The notes beneath the pieces are model-generated. The model did not search any database, was not told the origin of the DNA, and saw only the letters and a list, made by a program, of their open reading frames with translations. A program made the position numbers and the translations under genes. A DNA stretch of 64,000 bases from Fuerstiella sp041398845. GTDB lineage: Bacteria; Planctomycetota; Planctomycetia; Planctomycetales; Planctomycetaceae. Below are positions 36,955 to 45,896 of this stretch, piece after piece. Numbering within the stretch: the stretch's first letter is position 1; each line of letters opens with the position of its first letter. The stretch spans positions 62,001-126,000 of the forward strand of contig JAWKTZ010000012.1 in the NCBI GenBank assembly GCA_041398845.1. The letters are read 5' to 3'.

Positions 36955-39333
36955 ATGCCTGTCCATTCTCTGCGAATCCAATCGGTGCGAATTCATTGGG
37001 CACGAAACGTTCGAGTCTTGTGCGGTGCTCTTGTTGTCCTGCTGGCGACGGCTCCGGCATACGCTCAGCTTCCGGCAGACACTCAGCCACTGACCGTCGA
37101 TGGCGATATTGCTTCGTTGATGGTCGACGGTATTGACACGTTCCTGTTGAAGCAGATTGCTCAGGCCCGGCAGAATCGGCAGCGCTTCTGGAACTACAAC
37201 ACAACGTCTGCCGAAGCGTTCAACGAATCCGTGCAGCCGAATCGTGAACGCCTGAAGCACATCCTTGGACTGCGTGATCCACGTGTCCCGTTTGCTTCTC
37301 CGGAACTGGTGGTCACGGTGTCGCAGTCGAACCCGGTCGTGGCCACCGGACGGAACTTTAAAGTCTACGCCATTCGCTGGCCGGTGCTGGCCGATCCGGC
37401 TCCGACAGCTCAACATCTGCCTTCGATTTATGGTGCAGGACTGTTGCTGGTTCCCGATCAGCCTGCGATTGCCAATGTGGTGGCGTTGCCCGATGTTCAG
37501 CATTCCCCCGAACAGATTGCGGGGCTGGTTGAAGGGGTCCCGCCCGCATCCCAGTTTGCTCGTCGCCTCGCGGAATGCGGCTGTCGAGTTGTTGTCCCCA
37601 CACTGATCAATCGGGACTTCAGTCAGCGCAACGGTCGAGCCAACATTTCGAACCGCGAATATCTGTATCGCAGTTCATTTGAACTGGGCCGACACATGAT
37701 CGGATATGAGCTTCAGAAGGTGCTGGCCATCGTGGACTGGTTCGAAAAGGATTCCAGCGCCGCCAACGTTCAGACGGGCATCATTGGTTATGGCGAAGGC
37801 GGGCTGCTGAGTCTGTATGCGGGGGCTCTGGACACGCGGATCGATACAGTGTGTGTTTCCGGAGCGTTCGGGCCTCGCGAAGAATGCTGGAACGAGCCTC
37901 TCGATCGCAACGTGTTTGGTCTGCTGAAGGAATTCGGCGGCAGTCAGCTTGGAATTCTGGTGCAGCCTCGCAAGCTGATCATCGACGTCACAAACGTGCC
38001 ACAGGTCAGTCTGTCCGGCGATGGCGGAGGTGGCCCGGCGGAACTTCGCACTCCCTCGACGGATGCTGTCAGAGCTGAAGCCGATGAAGTGGCCGACCTG
38101 GCGGCAACATTTCAGATTCCCAGTGAAGATCGCCAGGGAGTCACCACCGTGTTCGGAGACACTGAACAGTTCTGTCGCGATGCGACCGGCGTCTTCCTGA
38201 ATTCGGTCTCGCGCAACAGGGGGGACGCCTCGCGGCTGAAGGCATCGGAACAAAACACATCGGTCAACGTCCTGGCACAGTGGGCCGACGAAATTCCTGT
38301 GCGACAGCAGCAACAGCTTGAGGAGATTGATCGGCACAATCAGGCACTGCTGCGGGAGAGTCCCTTCGTTCGCAAAGCGTTCCTGAAGAATCTGGATACA
38401 TCCTCTGTGGCCGCTTATGAAAAGAGCATCGAATCCTATCGCAGGATTTTTCGTGACGATGTCATTGGCGAATTTGATCTTCCGCTGTTGCCGTTCAATG
38501 CTCGCAGTCGCCAGTCATGGGACACAGAGAAATGGACGGGACATGAAGTGATGCTGGATGTGTTTCCGGACGTCTTTGCCTATGGAGTTCTGCTGGTTCC
38601 GAAGGATCTGAAGCCCGGAGAAAAGCGCCCGGTGGTGGTTTGCCAGCATGGACTCGAAGGCCGACCGACCGACACGTTTCTGGACGATCATCGGGCGTAC
38701 CATGATTTTGCCGCGAAGCTGTGCGAACAGGGTTACATCACGTTTGCTCCGCAGAATCCCTACATCTTCAAGGACCGGTTTCGCACTCTGCAGCGCAAAG
38801 CCAACCCGCTGGGCCGGACCCTGTTTTCCATCATCGTTCCTCAGCATCAGCAGATCGTGAACTGGCTGAAGACGCAACCACACGTCGACCCCGACCGGAT
38901 CGGATTTTACGGCCTGAGCTACGGTGGCAAGTCCGCGATGAGAATTCCGGCGCTGGTGACCGATTATGCCTTGTCGATTTGCTCGGCTGACTTCAACGAA
39001 TGGGTGTTGAAGAACGCGACTACTCGGGAAAATTTCAGTTACATGTGGACGGGCGAGTACGAGATTTTTGAATGGGACCTGGGCAGCACCTTCAACTATG
39101 CAGAAATGGCGGCGTTGATCTGTCCTCGGCCGTTCATGGTTGAGCGAGGTCACTTTGACGGCGTCGGAGAAGATGAATGGGTGGGCTTCGAATTTGCGAA
39201 AGTCCGGCGTCTGTACGCAGCTCAGTTGAAGATTCCGGAGCGTACGGAAATCGAATGGTTTGTGGGACCTCATACGATCAATGGTCAGGGAACATTTCGA
39301 TTTCTGGACCGCCACCTGAAGGGCAGTCGGTAG
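36955..39333 (+). CDS. Secreted tandem alpha/beta-hydrolase (acetyl-xylan-esterase/dienelactone-hydrolase type)
   Basis: 792 residues with a signal peptide (VLCGALVVLLATAPAYAQ, cut near residue 38). The C-terminal half holds a complete hydrolase: FYGLSYGGKS with nucleophile Ser655, an acid in RGHFDGVGEDEW and the His in VGPHTING. The N-terminal half repeats the fold (YGAGLLLVPD, GIIGYGEGGLLSLYAG), but the nucleophile position is Glu281 instead of Ser. So it appears to be a pseudo-enzyme domain fused to an active one. The substrate is unknown, perhaps a polysaccharide ester. Its TAG stop is formed by a repeat family A fragment. Confidence 0.85.
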   Translation: MPVHSLRIQSVRIHWARNVRVLCGALVVLLATAPAYAQLPADTQPLTVDGDIASLMVDGIDTFLLKQIAQARQNRQRFWNYNTTSAEAFNESVQPNRERLKHILGLRDPRVPFASPELVVTVSQSNPVVATGRNFKVYAIRWPVLADPAPTAQHLPSIYGAGLLLVPDQPAIANVVALPDVQHSPEQIAGLVEGVPPASQFARRLAECGCRVVVPTLINRDFSQRNGRANISNREYLYRSSFELGRHMIGYELQKVLAIVDWFEKDSSAANVQTGIIGYGEGGLLSLYAGALDTRIDTVCVSGAFGPREECWNEPLDRNVFGLLKEFGGSQLGILVQPRKLIIDVTNVPQVSLSGDGGGGPAELRTPSTDAVRAEADEVADLAATFQIPSEDRQGVTTVFGDTEQFCRDATGVFLNSVSRNRGDASRLKASEQNTSVNVLAQWADEIPVRQQQQLEEIDRHNQALLRESPFVRKAFLKNLDTSSVAAYEKSIESYRRIFRDDVIGEFDLPLLPFNARSRQSWDTEKWTGHEVMLDVFPDVFAYGVLLVPKDLKPGEKRPVVVCQHGLEGRPTDTFLDDHRAYHDFAAKLCEQGYITFAPQNPYIFKDRFRTLQRKANPLGRTLFSIIVPQHQQIVNWLKTQPHVDPDRIGFYGLSYGGKSAMRIPALVTDYALSICSADFNEWVLKNATTRENFSYMWTGEYEIFEWDLGSTFNYAEMAALICPRPFMVERGHFDGVGEDEWVGFEFAKVRRLYAAQLKIPERTEIEWFVGPHTINGQGTFRFLDRHLKGSR

Positions 39334-39362
39334 AGGCGATCTGAAAAAAGGTTTCAGCCCGG
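39331..39362. repeat. Family A repeat fragment forming two stop codons
   Basis: TAGAGGCGATCTGAAAAAAG followed by GTTTCAGCCC matches the left arm of family A. Its first three bases are the stop of the hydrolase gene, and its TCA at 39354-39356 is the stop (TGA) of the opposite DUF309 gene. Confidence 0.7.
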
Positions 39363-39794
39363 ACCCTGGCGGCGGATTTTTGGAATGAGTTCGGGCTTCA
39401 GCATCAGTCCGTGAGGATAACCGCTGGAGACGGCCAGCAGGTCTTCAAAACACAGTTCCATGTCGTCCAGTAACTTCCGCACATCAATGCCGCAGAATTC
39501 CGGAGCAAAGTCGGCAACGTAAAGACGGAAGCTCGAATACATTTTTCGAGCACCGGTCAGATTGCCGCCTTCGAAATGAAACAGGCACACGGCGGCATGA
39601 ATCAATCCCTGAAAAAACCTCTTCTCCGGTCCGGTCTGTTCTGACCAGAAATCTTCAAACACATCATGACAGGGAAAGAAGTCCTGCTGATTAAACAGGA
39701 CGATGCCTTCGTCGATTCGAGGATCATCGGGATTGAAGGTCATTCCTGTTTTTCCCGAGCCGATGGTGACCGATGTCGAGGTGACAGGCGGCAT
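39354..39794 (-). CDS. DUF309 domain-containing protein
   Basis: 146 residues if it starts at 39794 (MPPVTSTS); starts at 39743 (MTFNPDD) or 39857 are possible. The DUF309 signature is clear: LFNQQDFFPCHDVFEDFW, RFFQGLIHAAVCLFHFEGGNLTGARKMY. This all-helical family of unknown function has conserved His and Glu residues that could bind metal. It lies just downstream of the secreted thioredoxin on the same strand, and may be co-transcribed with it. Confidence 0.85.
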   Translation of the reverse strand: MPPVTSTSVTIGSGKTGMTFNPDDPRIDEGIVLFNQQDFFPCHDVFEDFWSEQTGPEKRFFQGLIHAAVCLFHFEGGNLTGARKMYSSFRLYVADFAPEFCGIDVRKLLDDMELCFEDLLAVSSGYPHGLMLKPELIPKIRRQGPG

Positions 39795-39843
39795 GGTGTC
39801 CCGATTGGAATCTGCCAACCGGGACCTCATGCTATGTCGCACA

Positions 39844-40566
39844 TCAACGAACTGCAACTCGGCGGTCGACTTCCAGTTCGGCTCGAATGCGGCCTTCCTT
39901 TTCTGCTCGCTGCTGATAACGGTTCAGCATAGTCTGCATCTGTGACGAACTTTGAAACCCCTCCATGCGTTCCACGATCCGACCGCTGGGCAGAATCACC
40001 AGAGTTGTCGGAAGTGACTTCACCTGAAGCTGCTGCACCAGTTGTTTATTGGTGTCGGCGTCCAGCATGACCGAGACAAAGCCGCGATTGATGTCATTGA
40101 CCACGACCGGCTGAACCAGAGTGTCGTTCTTCATCTTCTGGCAGTAGCTGCACCATTCGGCCGTGACCTGGACGAGCAGTGGTCGCCCGGACTGCAGACT
40201 TTGCTGAACAGAGGTTCGGAAATCGGTCTGCCAGCGAACGGCCGGTGGTTCAAAGCGGACCGGCTGCGCGTCTCGACCTGTGGGACGAGGTGCCTGAAAA
40301 CGTGTATCGCGATAGCCGGGATTTCCAAACGGCTCATAACGATCTGTTGTACCGAAATCTGTCGCAGCCGGACGAAGACGGCAGACACCGTTGCGACATT
40401 CCTCCGACGCCGATGCGGATGAGTTCGAATTGAGTCGGCAGACGCCGTTCTGACATTGCTGACCCTGCTGAGCCGGTTGCATTTGCTGAGCCGACGTCGG
40501 AGTCAGCATGGACAACGTGGTGAAACAGAAAACAGCACAGGCAGTTGTGAGATTGTGGTGAGTCAT
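39844..40566 (-). CDS. Secreted thioredoxin-like protein
   Basis: 240 residues with a signal peptide (ACAVFCFTTLSMLTPTSA). The thioredoxin fold begins near residue 115; the active site is WCSYC (Cys139 and Cys142), followed by the cis-Pro segment VKSLPTTLVI. Before it lies a linker with a duplicated octapeptide CQNGVCRL (38-45) and CRNGVCRL (57-64), giving four extra cysteines. It is probably a periplasmic thiol reductase or disulfide enzyme of the DUF255/thioredoxin_7 type. A 101-bp repeat lies 38 bp upstream of the start codon. Confidence 0.88.
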   Translation of the reverse strand: MTHHNLTTACAVFCFTTLSMLTPTSAQQMQPAQQGQQCQNGVCRLNSNSSASASEECRNGVCRLRPAATDFGTTDRYEPFGNPGYRDTRFQAPRPTGRDAQPVRFEPPAVRWQTDFRTSVQQSLQSGRPLLVQVTAEWCSYCQKMKNDTLVQPVVVNDINRGFVSVMLDADTNKQLVQQLQVKSLPTTLVILPSGRIVERMEGFQSSSQMQTMLNRYQQRAEKEGRIRAELEVDRRVAVR

Positions 40567-40604
40567 GAGATATCTTTCGTGATGAGTTTCGGGGTTCGGT
40601 TGCC

Positions 40605-40705
40605 AGAGGCTATCTGAAAAAGGAGTCTGACCCTTTGGAGGGCAGCAAAACTGCAGTCAGTCCGGCTGACCGGAGAGGGTCAGACTCCTTTTTCAGATAG
40701 CCTCT
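40605..40705. repeat. Repeat family A, full 101-bp inverted-repeat element, copy 1
   Basis: Perfect 30-bp terminal inverted repeats (40605-40634 and 40676-40705) beginning AGAGGCTATCTGAAAAAGGA, around a 41-bp centre. The copy at 55012-55112 has the same length, in the opposite orientation. Confidence 0.92.
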
Positions 40706-41196
40706 ACCTGCGATTCTGAAAGACTCGCAGGTTGGATCATTCGAACGAATCACAAAAGCAGTCCTCGTGCCAAAGTGTTGCGAGAGTGCGCCAGACCCGG
40801 TTTCGGACTGATTTCGCCCGGCCTCCAGTCAAGCCAGGCAAGGCGGGATGGCTTTAACGACACGGATGCGACGACACCAGGTGTCGTACTTCGGCCGATC
40901 CTGTGACTCAGTCGTGACAGCAGACGTCAATGTGAACACATCGCCCGTTGCCTGCGGATGAGGAGACTCAGCGCGCCTTCGTTCAGCGAAAACTGCGTGC
41001 GGATTTTCTGCTTCGGCAAAAAACGCCGAAATGGTCTAGGCGAGGTTTTCGCAATTGTTTAGAGTTCCTCAATGCGGGCTGCTGACGGCGTCTTCGTACA
41101 CCACGAAACGTCACATCGAGGGGACTCAGGACGGGTTCCCGACCATATCTATTCTTATCTGCCGAATGCTGATTCGGCCAATGCAGGGAGGCATTG
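40706..41196. other. Long intergenic region upstream of the YhaO-like gene
   Basis: About 490 bp with no ORF of interest. It holds a 17-bp palindrome ACGACACCAGGTGTCGT at 40871-40887 and a hairpin TTCGGC/GCCGAA near 41013-41031. Both lie far upstream of the next start; function unknown. Confidence 0.5.
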
Positions 41197-42288
41197 ATGT
41201 CAACGATTCGCTTCGTTCACACGGATTATTTTCGGCTGGGGACCCCACTTTCCGGCATTGCTCAGCCGCCGACATGGCTCCAGCAGTTGGCGACAGCGAG
41301 TGTTCGGCAGGCCGTCCGCAATGTTCTGGAAACCGCGATCGCTCAACGAGTTCACTTTCTGCTGATCGCAGGATCTGTCTGTGACTGCGGCGACCATGAA
41401 GATTCTGCGGCTCAGTGGCTGGACGAACAACTGGTTCCGGTTCGCCGCGCCGGCATTCGGATCGTGACCGCCGTGGATGGTCATGGCACGACGGCGAACG
41501 CTCAGGGCATTGGTGATCTTCTGTTGGGTCGCGGTGAATCCCTGCAATGCACCGTCACCACGGATGGCCGTGTCCAGCTTGAAACATCGCGTCAGGGCCT
41601 TGTTCGTAACGCTGATCTTAGCGTCACCATCGGACAATCGTCCGTGGCAGCTCAGACAACGCAGCTTGTTTACAATGCTGTTCCCGCGCTGCAGCCCGGT
41701 ACCGTTCAGGAACGAACGTCCGATCATGGCTGGCTCAGTCAGTCGGCCGGAGCGGTGCAGTCCATCAACAGCAGCGAAACGGGCGATCGAGGCTGCATGG
41801 TGGTAAACGCGGATGTCACGGCGCGACACCTGAGTTCACATTTTGTCGTCACGAATCCGATTCGATTTGCGTCAGAACACTTGGATCTGGTCAGCACCAC
41901 AACGACAGATCGGCTTGTGGCGGACATTACCAATGCGTCAAGATCGCTGCAGCGAACGGCAGAACAAACCGTCGTGGTTGACTGGACCGTGCAGTCGCGA
42001 TTGACGGGCAATCCTGCGGAACTGCTGCAACTGGACGAAGCCGGCCTGCTGACTCGGCTGCGAAATCAACTCGAATCGGGCCACCAGGGAATCTGGCCTC
42101 GCAGAATTCAACTTACCGGTCAGACCGGTGTTGTGACCGATCCGGCGGCTCGTCCGGCAGAACAGGAATATGTCGACGTGGTAACCGGTGCGGACGGGGG
42201 ATATCCCCGACAGTCCCTGTTGCACACGTTCGGTGGAAATCATGAAGAACTGGTGGCCGGGCTGCAGTTGCTGCACCGCGTTGCCTAG
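41197..42288 (+). CDS. YhaO/SbcD-like metallophosphoesterase homologue with degenerate active site
   Basis: 363 residues from ATG 41197, with GGAGG 5 nt upstream. The opening RFVHTDYFRLGTPL (residues 5-18) and VHFLLIAGSVCD (52-63) align with the first two motifs of SbcD/YhaO exonucleases (HTADWHLG and GDVFD), but the metal ligands are replaced (Asp to Tyr11, His to Arg13, Asp to Ser60). The third motif GNHD is DGHG (94-97). The rest is poorly conserved. It is therefore likely a non-catalytic partner. It lies 132 bp before a YhaN-like SMC ATPase, the same pairing as YhaO-YhaN or SbcD-SbcC. Confidence 0.65.
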   Translation: MSTIRFVHTDYFRLGTPLSGIAQPPTWLQQLATASVRQAVRNVLETAIAQRVHFLLIAGSVCDCGDHEDSAAQWLDEQLVPVRRAGIRIVTAVDGHGTTANAQGIGDLLLGRGESLQCTVTTDGRVQLETSRQGLVRNADLSVTIGQSSVAAQTTQLVYNAVPALQPGTVQERTSDHGWLSQSAGAVQSINSSETGDRGCMVVNADVTARHLSSHFVVTNPIRFASEHLDLVSTTTTDRLVADITNASRSLQRTAEQTVVVDWTVQSRLTGNPAELLQLDEAGLLTRLRNQLESGHQGIWPRRIQLTGQTGVVTDPAARPAEQEYVDVVTGADGGYPRQSLLHTFGGNHEELVAGLQLLHRVA

Positions 42289-42348
42289 AGGCAATCGGAA
42301 AGGGCTTCGCTGACTTCCCAAAGGGTCAGCCCCCTTCAGATAGCCTGT
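42287..42348. repeat. Family A repeat, shortened copy overlapping a stop codon
   Basis: AGAGGCAATCGGAAAGGG at the left and GGGTCAGCCCCCTTCAGATA then GCCTGT at the right match the two arms of family A with the centre deleted. Its first two bases complete the TAG stop (42286-42288) of the YhaO-like gene. It separates the two genes of the pair. Confidence 0.75.
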
Positions 42349-42420
42349 AGACTCGTTGAGTGGCATTTTTTGATGGGGCCTGGGCCGCCCTGCTTTCGAC
42401 GGAAAAAAGGAATCTCTGTC

Positions 42421-45400
42421 ATGCGATTTGTTGACATCTCAATCGAACAGTTCGGCGTCCTGAACAATTCTCATCTGCGTGATCTGCCACGAGGTCTGAC
42501 GGTTGTCTATGGAGGCAACGGCAGCGGCAAGACAACACTGGTCAGCTTCATGCAGGGACTGTTGTTTGGCTACACCACTCATCACGAAGGATTTCAGGTC
42601 AACGACAGCCGGTTTGGAGGTTCCATCACGCTGCAGTCACAGGGGCGGACGTTCCGCATGACACGAGAACGCAGTCGGGGAATTTCCAGTGACCTGTCTG
42701 TTGTGGATCTGGCCACGGGACAGTCCGTAAGTCGCCATGCGGCGGAACTGCCCGGCTGGGTGAACGAAACCGTCTATGACGAAATCTTCAGCGTTGGGCC
42801 TCACGAAGCCGCACGGTTTGATCTGCTGACTCGACTGTGTCTGGATGACAATGGCGTCTGCGGTGCGGAAGACGAAATTCGCCGGACCGAACGAGCCATC
42901 CAGGCAGCGGTCAACGAACGCGAAGGCAACGACCGTGGTCTGCGACAGCGAATGGCGAAACTGCGTTCAATGCGCGAAGAACTGTCCCGTGAACTGCTCG
43001 AATCAGGCCGTTCGACTCCCGGCATTCCTGCTCGCATTGCGGAAATCGAATCCGAAATCCAGCGTCTGAACGCGGCACTCGCCACCGTTGATCAGCAGAT
43101 CGCGGAGACTCAGGCAGAGATTCGTCGACTGGAAGAACTGCTGGCGAATCTGCGACGCCGCAATGTGGTACCGCTCGATCGGCGAGCCATCGAAACTCGC
43201 ATTTCCAATCTGGTTCAGCGACAGCAGCGGTGGGCGGAAATTCGTCACGCCGTTCAGCGTGAGATTTCCACCCTCACCGGTTCGACATCAGCAACCGTGA
43301 AGTCCGGTGGTTTTCAGGGTACGGATTCCGTGCATTCAATTCGAGCTCTGGTGAGTCGCCTTGAACAGCGGATCGACGCGTTGAAGGATCAGGGACTGCA
43401 CGGCGGACTGAGTTCAACCGTGCAATCCGTAAGCGGCGACCGTGACATCTTTGTCGACCATATTCGGTCAGAAGTGTTTTCCCTGTGTGACTATGTAAAG
43501 AAGCACGAATCCGCCATTGCGTCACACGAAGCGTCTCTGGAAGCGCTGCTGGGACAGCGCGCACTCCAGGATGCCGACAACGTCGACGCTGTTCTGCAGG
43601 GACAGATCGATGCTCTGCGAGATGAGCTGAATCGCAGTGACGACGTGGTCGCTGTGAGTCATTCGCGAGTTGGCGAATGTGATTCAGCAGCTCACGCGGC
43701 TCATCGTCTGACGGCTTCGGGCGGTCAGACGGTGAACGGTTCAATTGACGAGGTCGAACGCCAGCTCGCTCGACAGCGACACCGCCTTGAAGAACTGCTG
43801 AGCGAACGTCGGTCCATGACCGAACGACTCCAGCGTCTGGAAGCAGAGCTGAGGGACCTGCGTCTGCAGTTGAAACCGGTCGCTCGCCTTGAAGACATCG
43901 ATCGAATGAAACACCAGATCGCAGAAATCGACGCTCAGTTGAAACTGCTGCAGGACCGCTGGAATGTGCTGGAACAGACCGAAGCGAATCTGCGAAACGT
44001 CATCGAACGCCTGCGGGAATATCGCAGTTCCGGCGTTCTGGAGCTGGCATCTGATTACATTGAACGCCTGACCGGTGGCGACTGCTATCAGTTGAGCGAA
44101 GATGTTGGGGGAACTCAGATCCTTGCGACAACTCGGCAGTCATCGCGTCCTCAGCCGCTGAAGCAGTTGAGTCGTGGAACTCTGGACCAGGTGGCTCTGG
44201 CTCTGCGTCTGGCCCTGATTCAGTATCGAGCCGACGAGTCAGAACGCTGCCCGCTGATTCTGGACGACGTGTTTATCACATCCGACGATGATCGCGCCGA
44301 AGCGGCGGCCGATCTGCTGATGGAAATCGCCGCAAGTGGCCAGCAGATTATTTTCTTCACCTGTCAGAACGATGTGCTGGACCTGTTCACTCGCCGCGAA
44401 GCTCATATTCGAACTCTGGACGGTCCGGTTGTGGAAAGTGTCCGACCTGATCCGGTGCCGGCTCCCGCTGTGGCTGCGGTGCCGCAAACGCTGTTCGCCA
44501 CACCGGCTCCTGTGCTCACCATGCCCGTTCCGCCGCCGTTGCCACGTCCGGTGGCGGCTCCGGTTGCCGCGAAACCAAAGGAGAGCACCAACTGGCTGTA
44601 CTATCTGGAAGTCGACAATTCGGTGGAAGATCTGTCCGGCCTGACGGTTGCGGAAGTCGAGGCGTTTCGTGCCACCGACATTAACATCATCGACAATCTG
44701 CTCACCATATCCGTTGACGATCTGGAAGCGCGCTTCCGATCCTCCGGCTATTCCATCAGCCGCGATCGTATTCGCGCATGGCGAGGTCAGGCGGAACTGG
44801 CGACGCAGGTTCCCATGCTTCGACGCAGCGACGCCGAACTGCTGTATGCTGCGGGCATTCAAAGCACCGTGGAACTCAGTCGCCTGCGACCGGAAACGGT
44901 TTATGACAAGGTGGCGGAATTTCAGAACAGCCAGATGGGTCAGCGCTATCGACGTTCCGGCCGCGTCATCGATCGACAGCAGGCGATCAACTGGAGCCGC
45001 TGGTCGCAGCATGCTCGATCGTTGTCAGACGCTCGTCAGTCTCGGTCGCGTTACTTTGTGAAAGCGTCCGACAGCTACAATTCTCCGGCGGACGCATTGC
45101 GACTGAGCCGCAGCGGCGATCAAAGCATCAGCTATCGGCGGGAAAAGATGGCTCAGACCGGCTCCACGGTTCGCCGTCAGCCACGTCCGAATCTGACTCA
45201 TGATGCTCAGCGTCTTCAGCAGGAACGTTTGTTACGACGTCGGCAACGAGTTGCTCGACATTCGTCATCGTACCGCACGACGACTCGAAACGATGACGAC
45301 AGCCGATCGATCACGGTGGAACGGAAGTTCTATCTCAATCGTTCGGACGACGTCGAAGCTGCTCCGTCCATCGGTCCCCGCACGGCTCAGCATCTGGCCA

Positions 45401-45762
45401 AAGTGGGAATCTATACGGTTGACGATCTGCTGAAGGCCAGCGCTGTGGATGTGGCCGCTCAACTCAACAACCGCCGCATCAATGCCGACACCATTCTGCA
45501 GTGGCAGGGTCAGGCACGACTGGTGTGTCAGATTCCCGATCTGCGCGGCCATGATGCTCAGATTCTGGTTGCCTGCGGCATCACAGAACCGGAACAGTTG
45601 TCGGCCAAACGTCCGGTGGATCTGATGGCGCTGGTGGGACCGTTTGTTGACACGTCAGAAGGCGAACGCATTGTTCGCGGTGGACGAAAACCGGATCTGG
45701 AAGAAGTCACCGACTGGATCGCGAGTGCTCAGAATTCACGATCGCTGACTTCGGCGGCGTAG
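42421..45762 (+). CDS. YhaN-like SMC/AAA ATPase with two C-terminal DUF4332 domains
   Basis: 1113 residues from ATG 42421. The N-terminus has IEQFGVLNNSHLRDLPRGL and Walker A GGNGSGKTT (31-39), as in YhaN/AAA_27 proteins. Residues about 150-570 are coiled-coil without a CxxC zinc hook. The ABC signature LSRGTLDQVALALRLAL (near 582) and Walker B CPLILDDVF (near 610) complete the ATPase. After a Pro/Ala linker (about 680-720) come two DUF4332 helix-hairpin-helix regions (about 723-880, and 970-1113 with PSIGPRTAQHLAKVGIYT). It is a probable DNA-binding repair or recombination ATPase partnered by the upstream YhaO-like protein. Confidence 0.85.
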   Translation: MRFVDISIEQFGVLNNSHLRDLPRGLTVVYGGNGSGKTTLVSFMQGLLFGYTTHHEGFQVNDSRFGGSITLQSQGRTFRMTRERSRGISSDLSVVDLATGQSVSRHAAELPGWVNETVYDEIFSVGPHEAARFDLLTRLCLDDNGVCGAEDEIRRTERAIQAAVNEREGNDRGLRQRMAKLRSMREELSRELLESGRSTPGIPARIAEIESEIQRLNAALATVDQQIAETQAEIRRLEELLANLRRRNVVPLDRRAIETRISNLVQRQQRWAEIRHAVQREISTLTGSTSATVKSGGFQGTDSVHSIRALVSRLEQRIDALKDQGLHGGLSSTVQSVSGDRDIFVDHIRSEVFSLCDYVKKHESAIASHEASLEALLGQRALQDADNVDAVLQGQIDALRDELNRSDDVVAVSHSRVGECDSAAHAAHRLTASGGQTVNGSIDEVERQLARQRHRLEELLSERRSMTERLQRLEAELRDLRLQLKPVARLEDIDRMKHQIAEIDAQLKLLQDRWNVLEQTEANLRNVIERLREYRSSGVLELASDYIERLTGGDCYQLSEDVGGTQILATTRQSSRPQPLKQLSRGTLDQVALALRLALIQYRADESERCPLILDDVFITSDDDRAEAAADLLMEIAASGQQIIFFTCQNDVLDLFTRREAHIRTLDGPVVESVRPDPVPAPAVAAVPQTLFATPAPVLTMPVPPPLPRPVAAPVAAKPKESTNWLYYLEVDNSVEDLSGLTVAEVEAFRATDINIIDNLLTISVDDLEARFRSSGYSISRDRIRAWRGQAELATQVPMLRRSDAELLYAAGIQSTVELSRLRPETVYDKVAEFQNSQMGQRYRRSGRVIDRQQAINWSRWSQHARSLSDARQSRSRYFVKASDSYNSPADALRLSRSGDQSISYRREKMAQTGSTVRRQPRPNLTHDAQRLQQERLLRRRQRVARHSSSYRTTTRNDDDSRSITVERKFYLNRSDDVEAAPSIGPRTAQHLAKVGIYTVDDLLKASAVDVAAQLNNRRINADTILQWQGQARLVCQIPDLRGHDAQILVACGITEPEQLSAKRPVDLMALVGPFVDTSEGERIVRGGRKPDLEEVTDWIASAQNSRSLTSAA

Positions 45763-45820
45763 ATTTCGGTCTGAATTCAGTCGTTGCCGCTCAGGTCGTT
45801 TCCTTGAATTGCAGGTGTGC

Positions 45821-45837
45821 CACTGGCTTTGCCAGTG
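45821..45837. repeat. Short intergenic hairpin (CACTGGC/GCCAGTG)
   Basis: Perfect 7-bp stem with a TTT loop, between the ATPase gene and the convergent hydrolase gene. A T-run at 45853-45858 is too distant for a classical terminator, but the hairpin may act at either 3' end. Confidence 0.55.
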
Positions 45838-45896
45838 CAATTCCGGGAAGAGTTTTTTAGGCGAGCCATTGTCACTGGTGCAACAACAGACCGGCA

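Noticed and set aside
45821..45858. Terminator after the YhaN-like gene
   Set aside because: The hairpin and the T-run are about 15 nt apart, so it was kept only as a hairpin.
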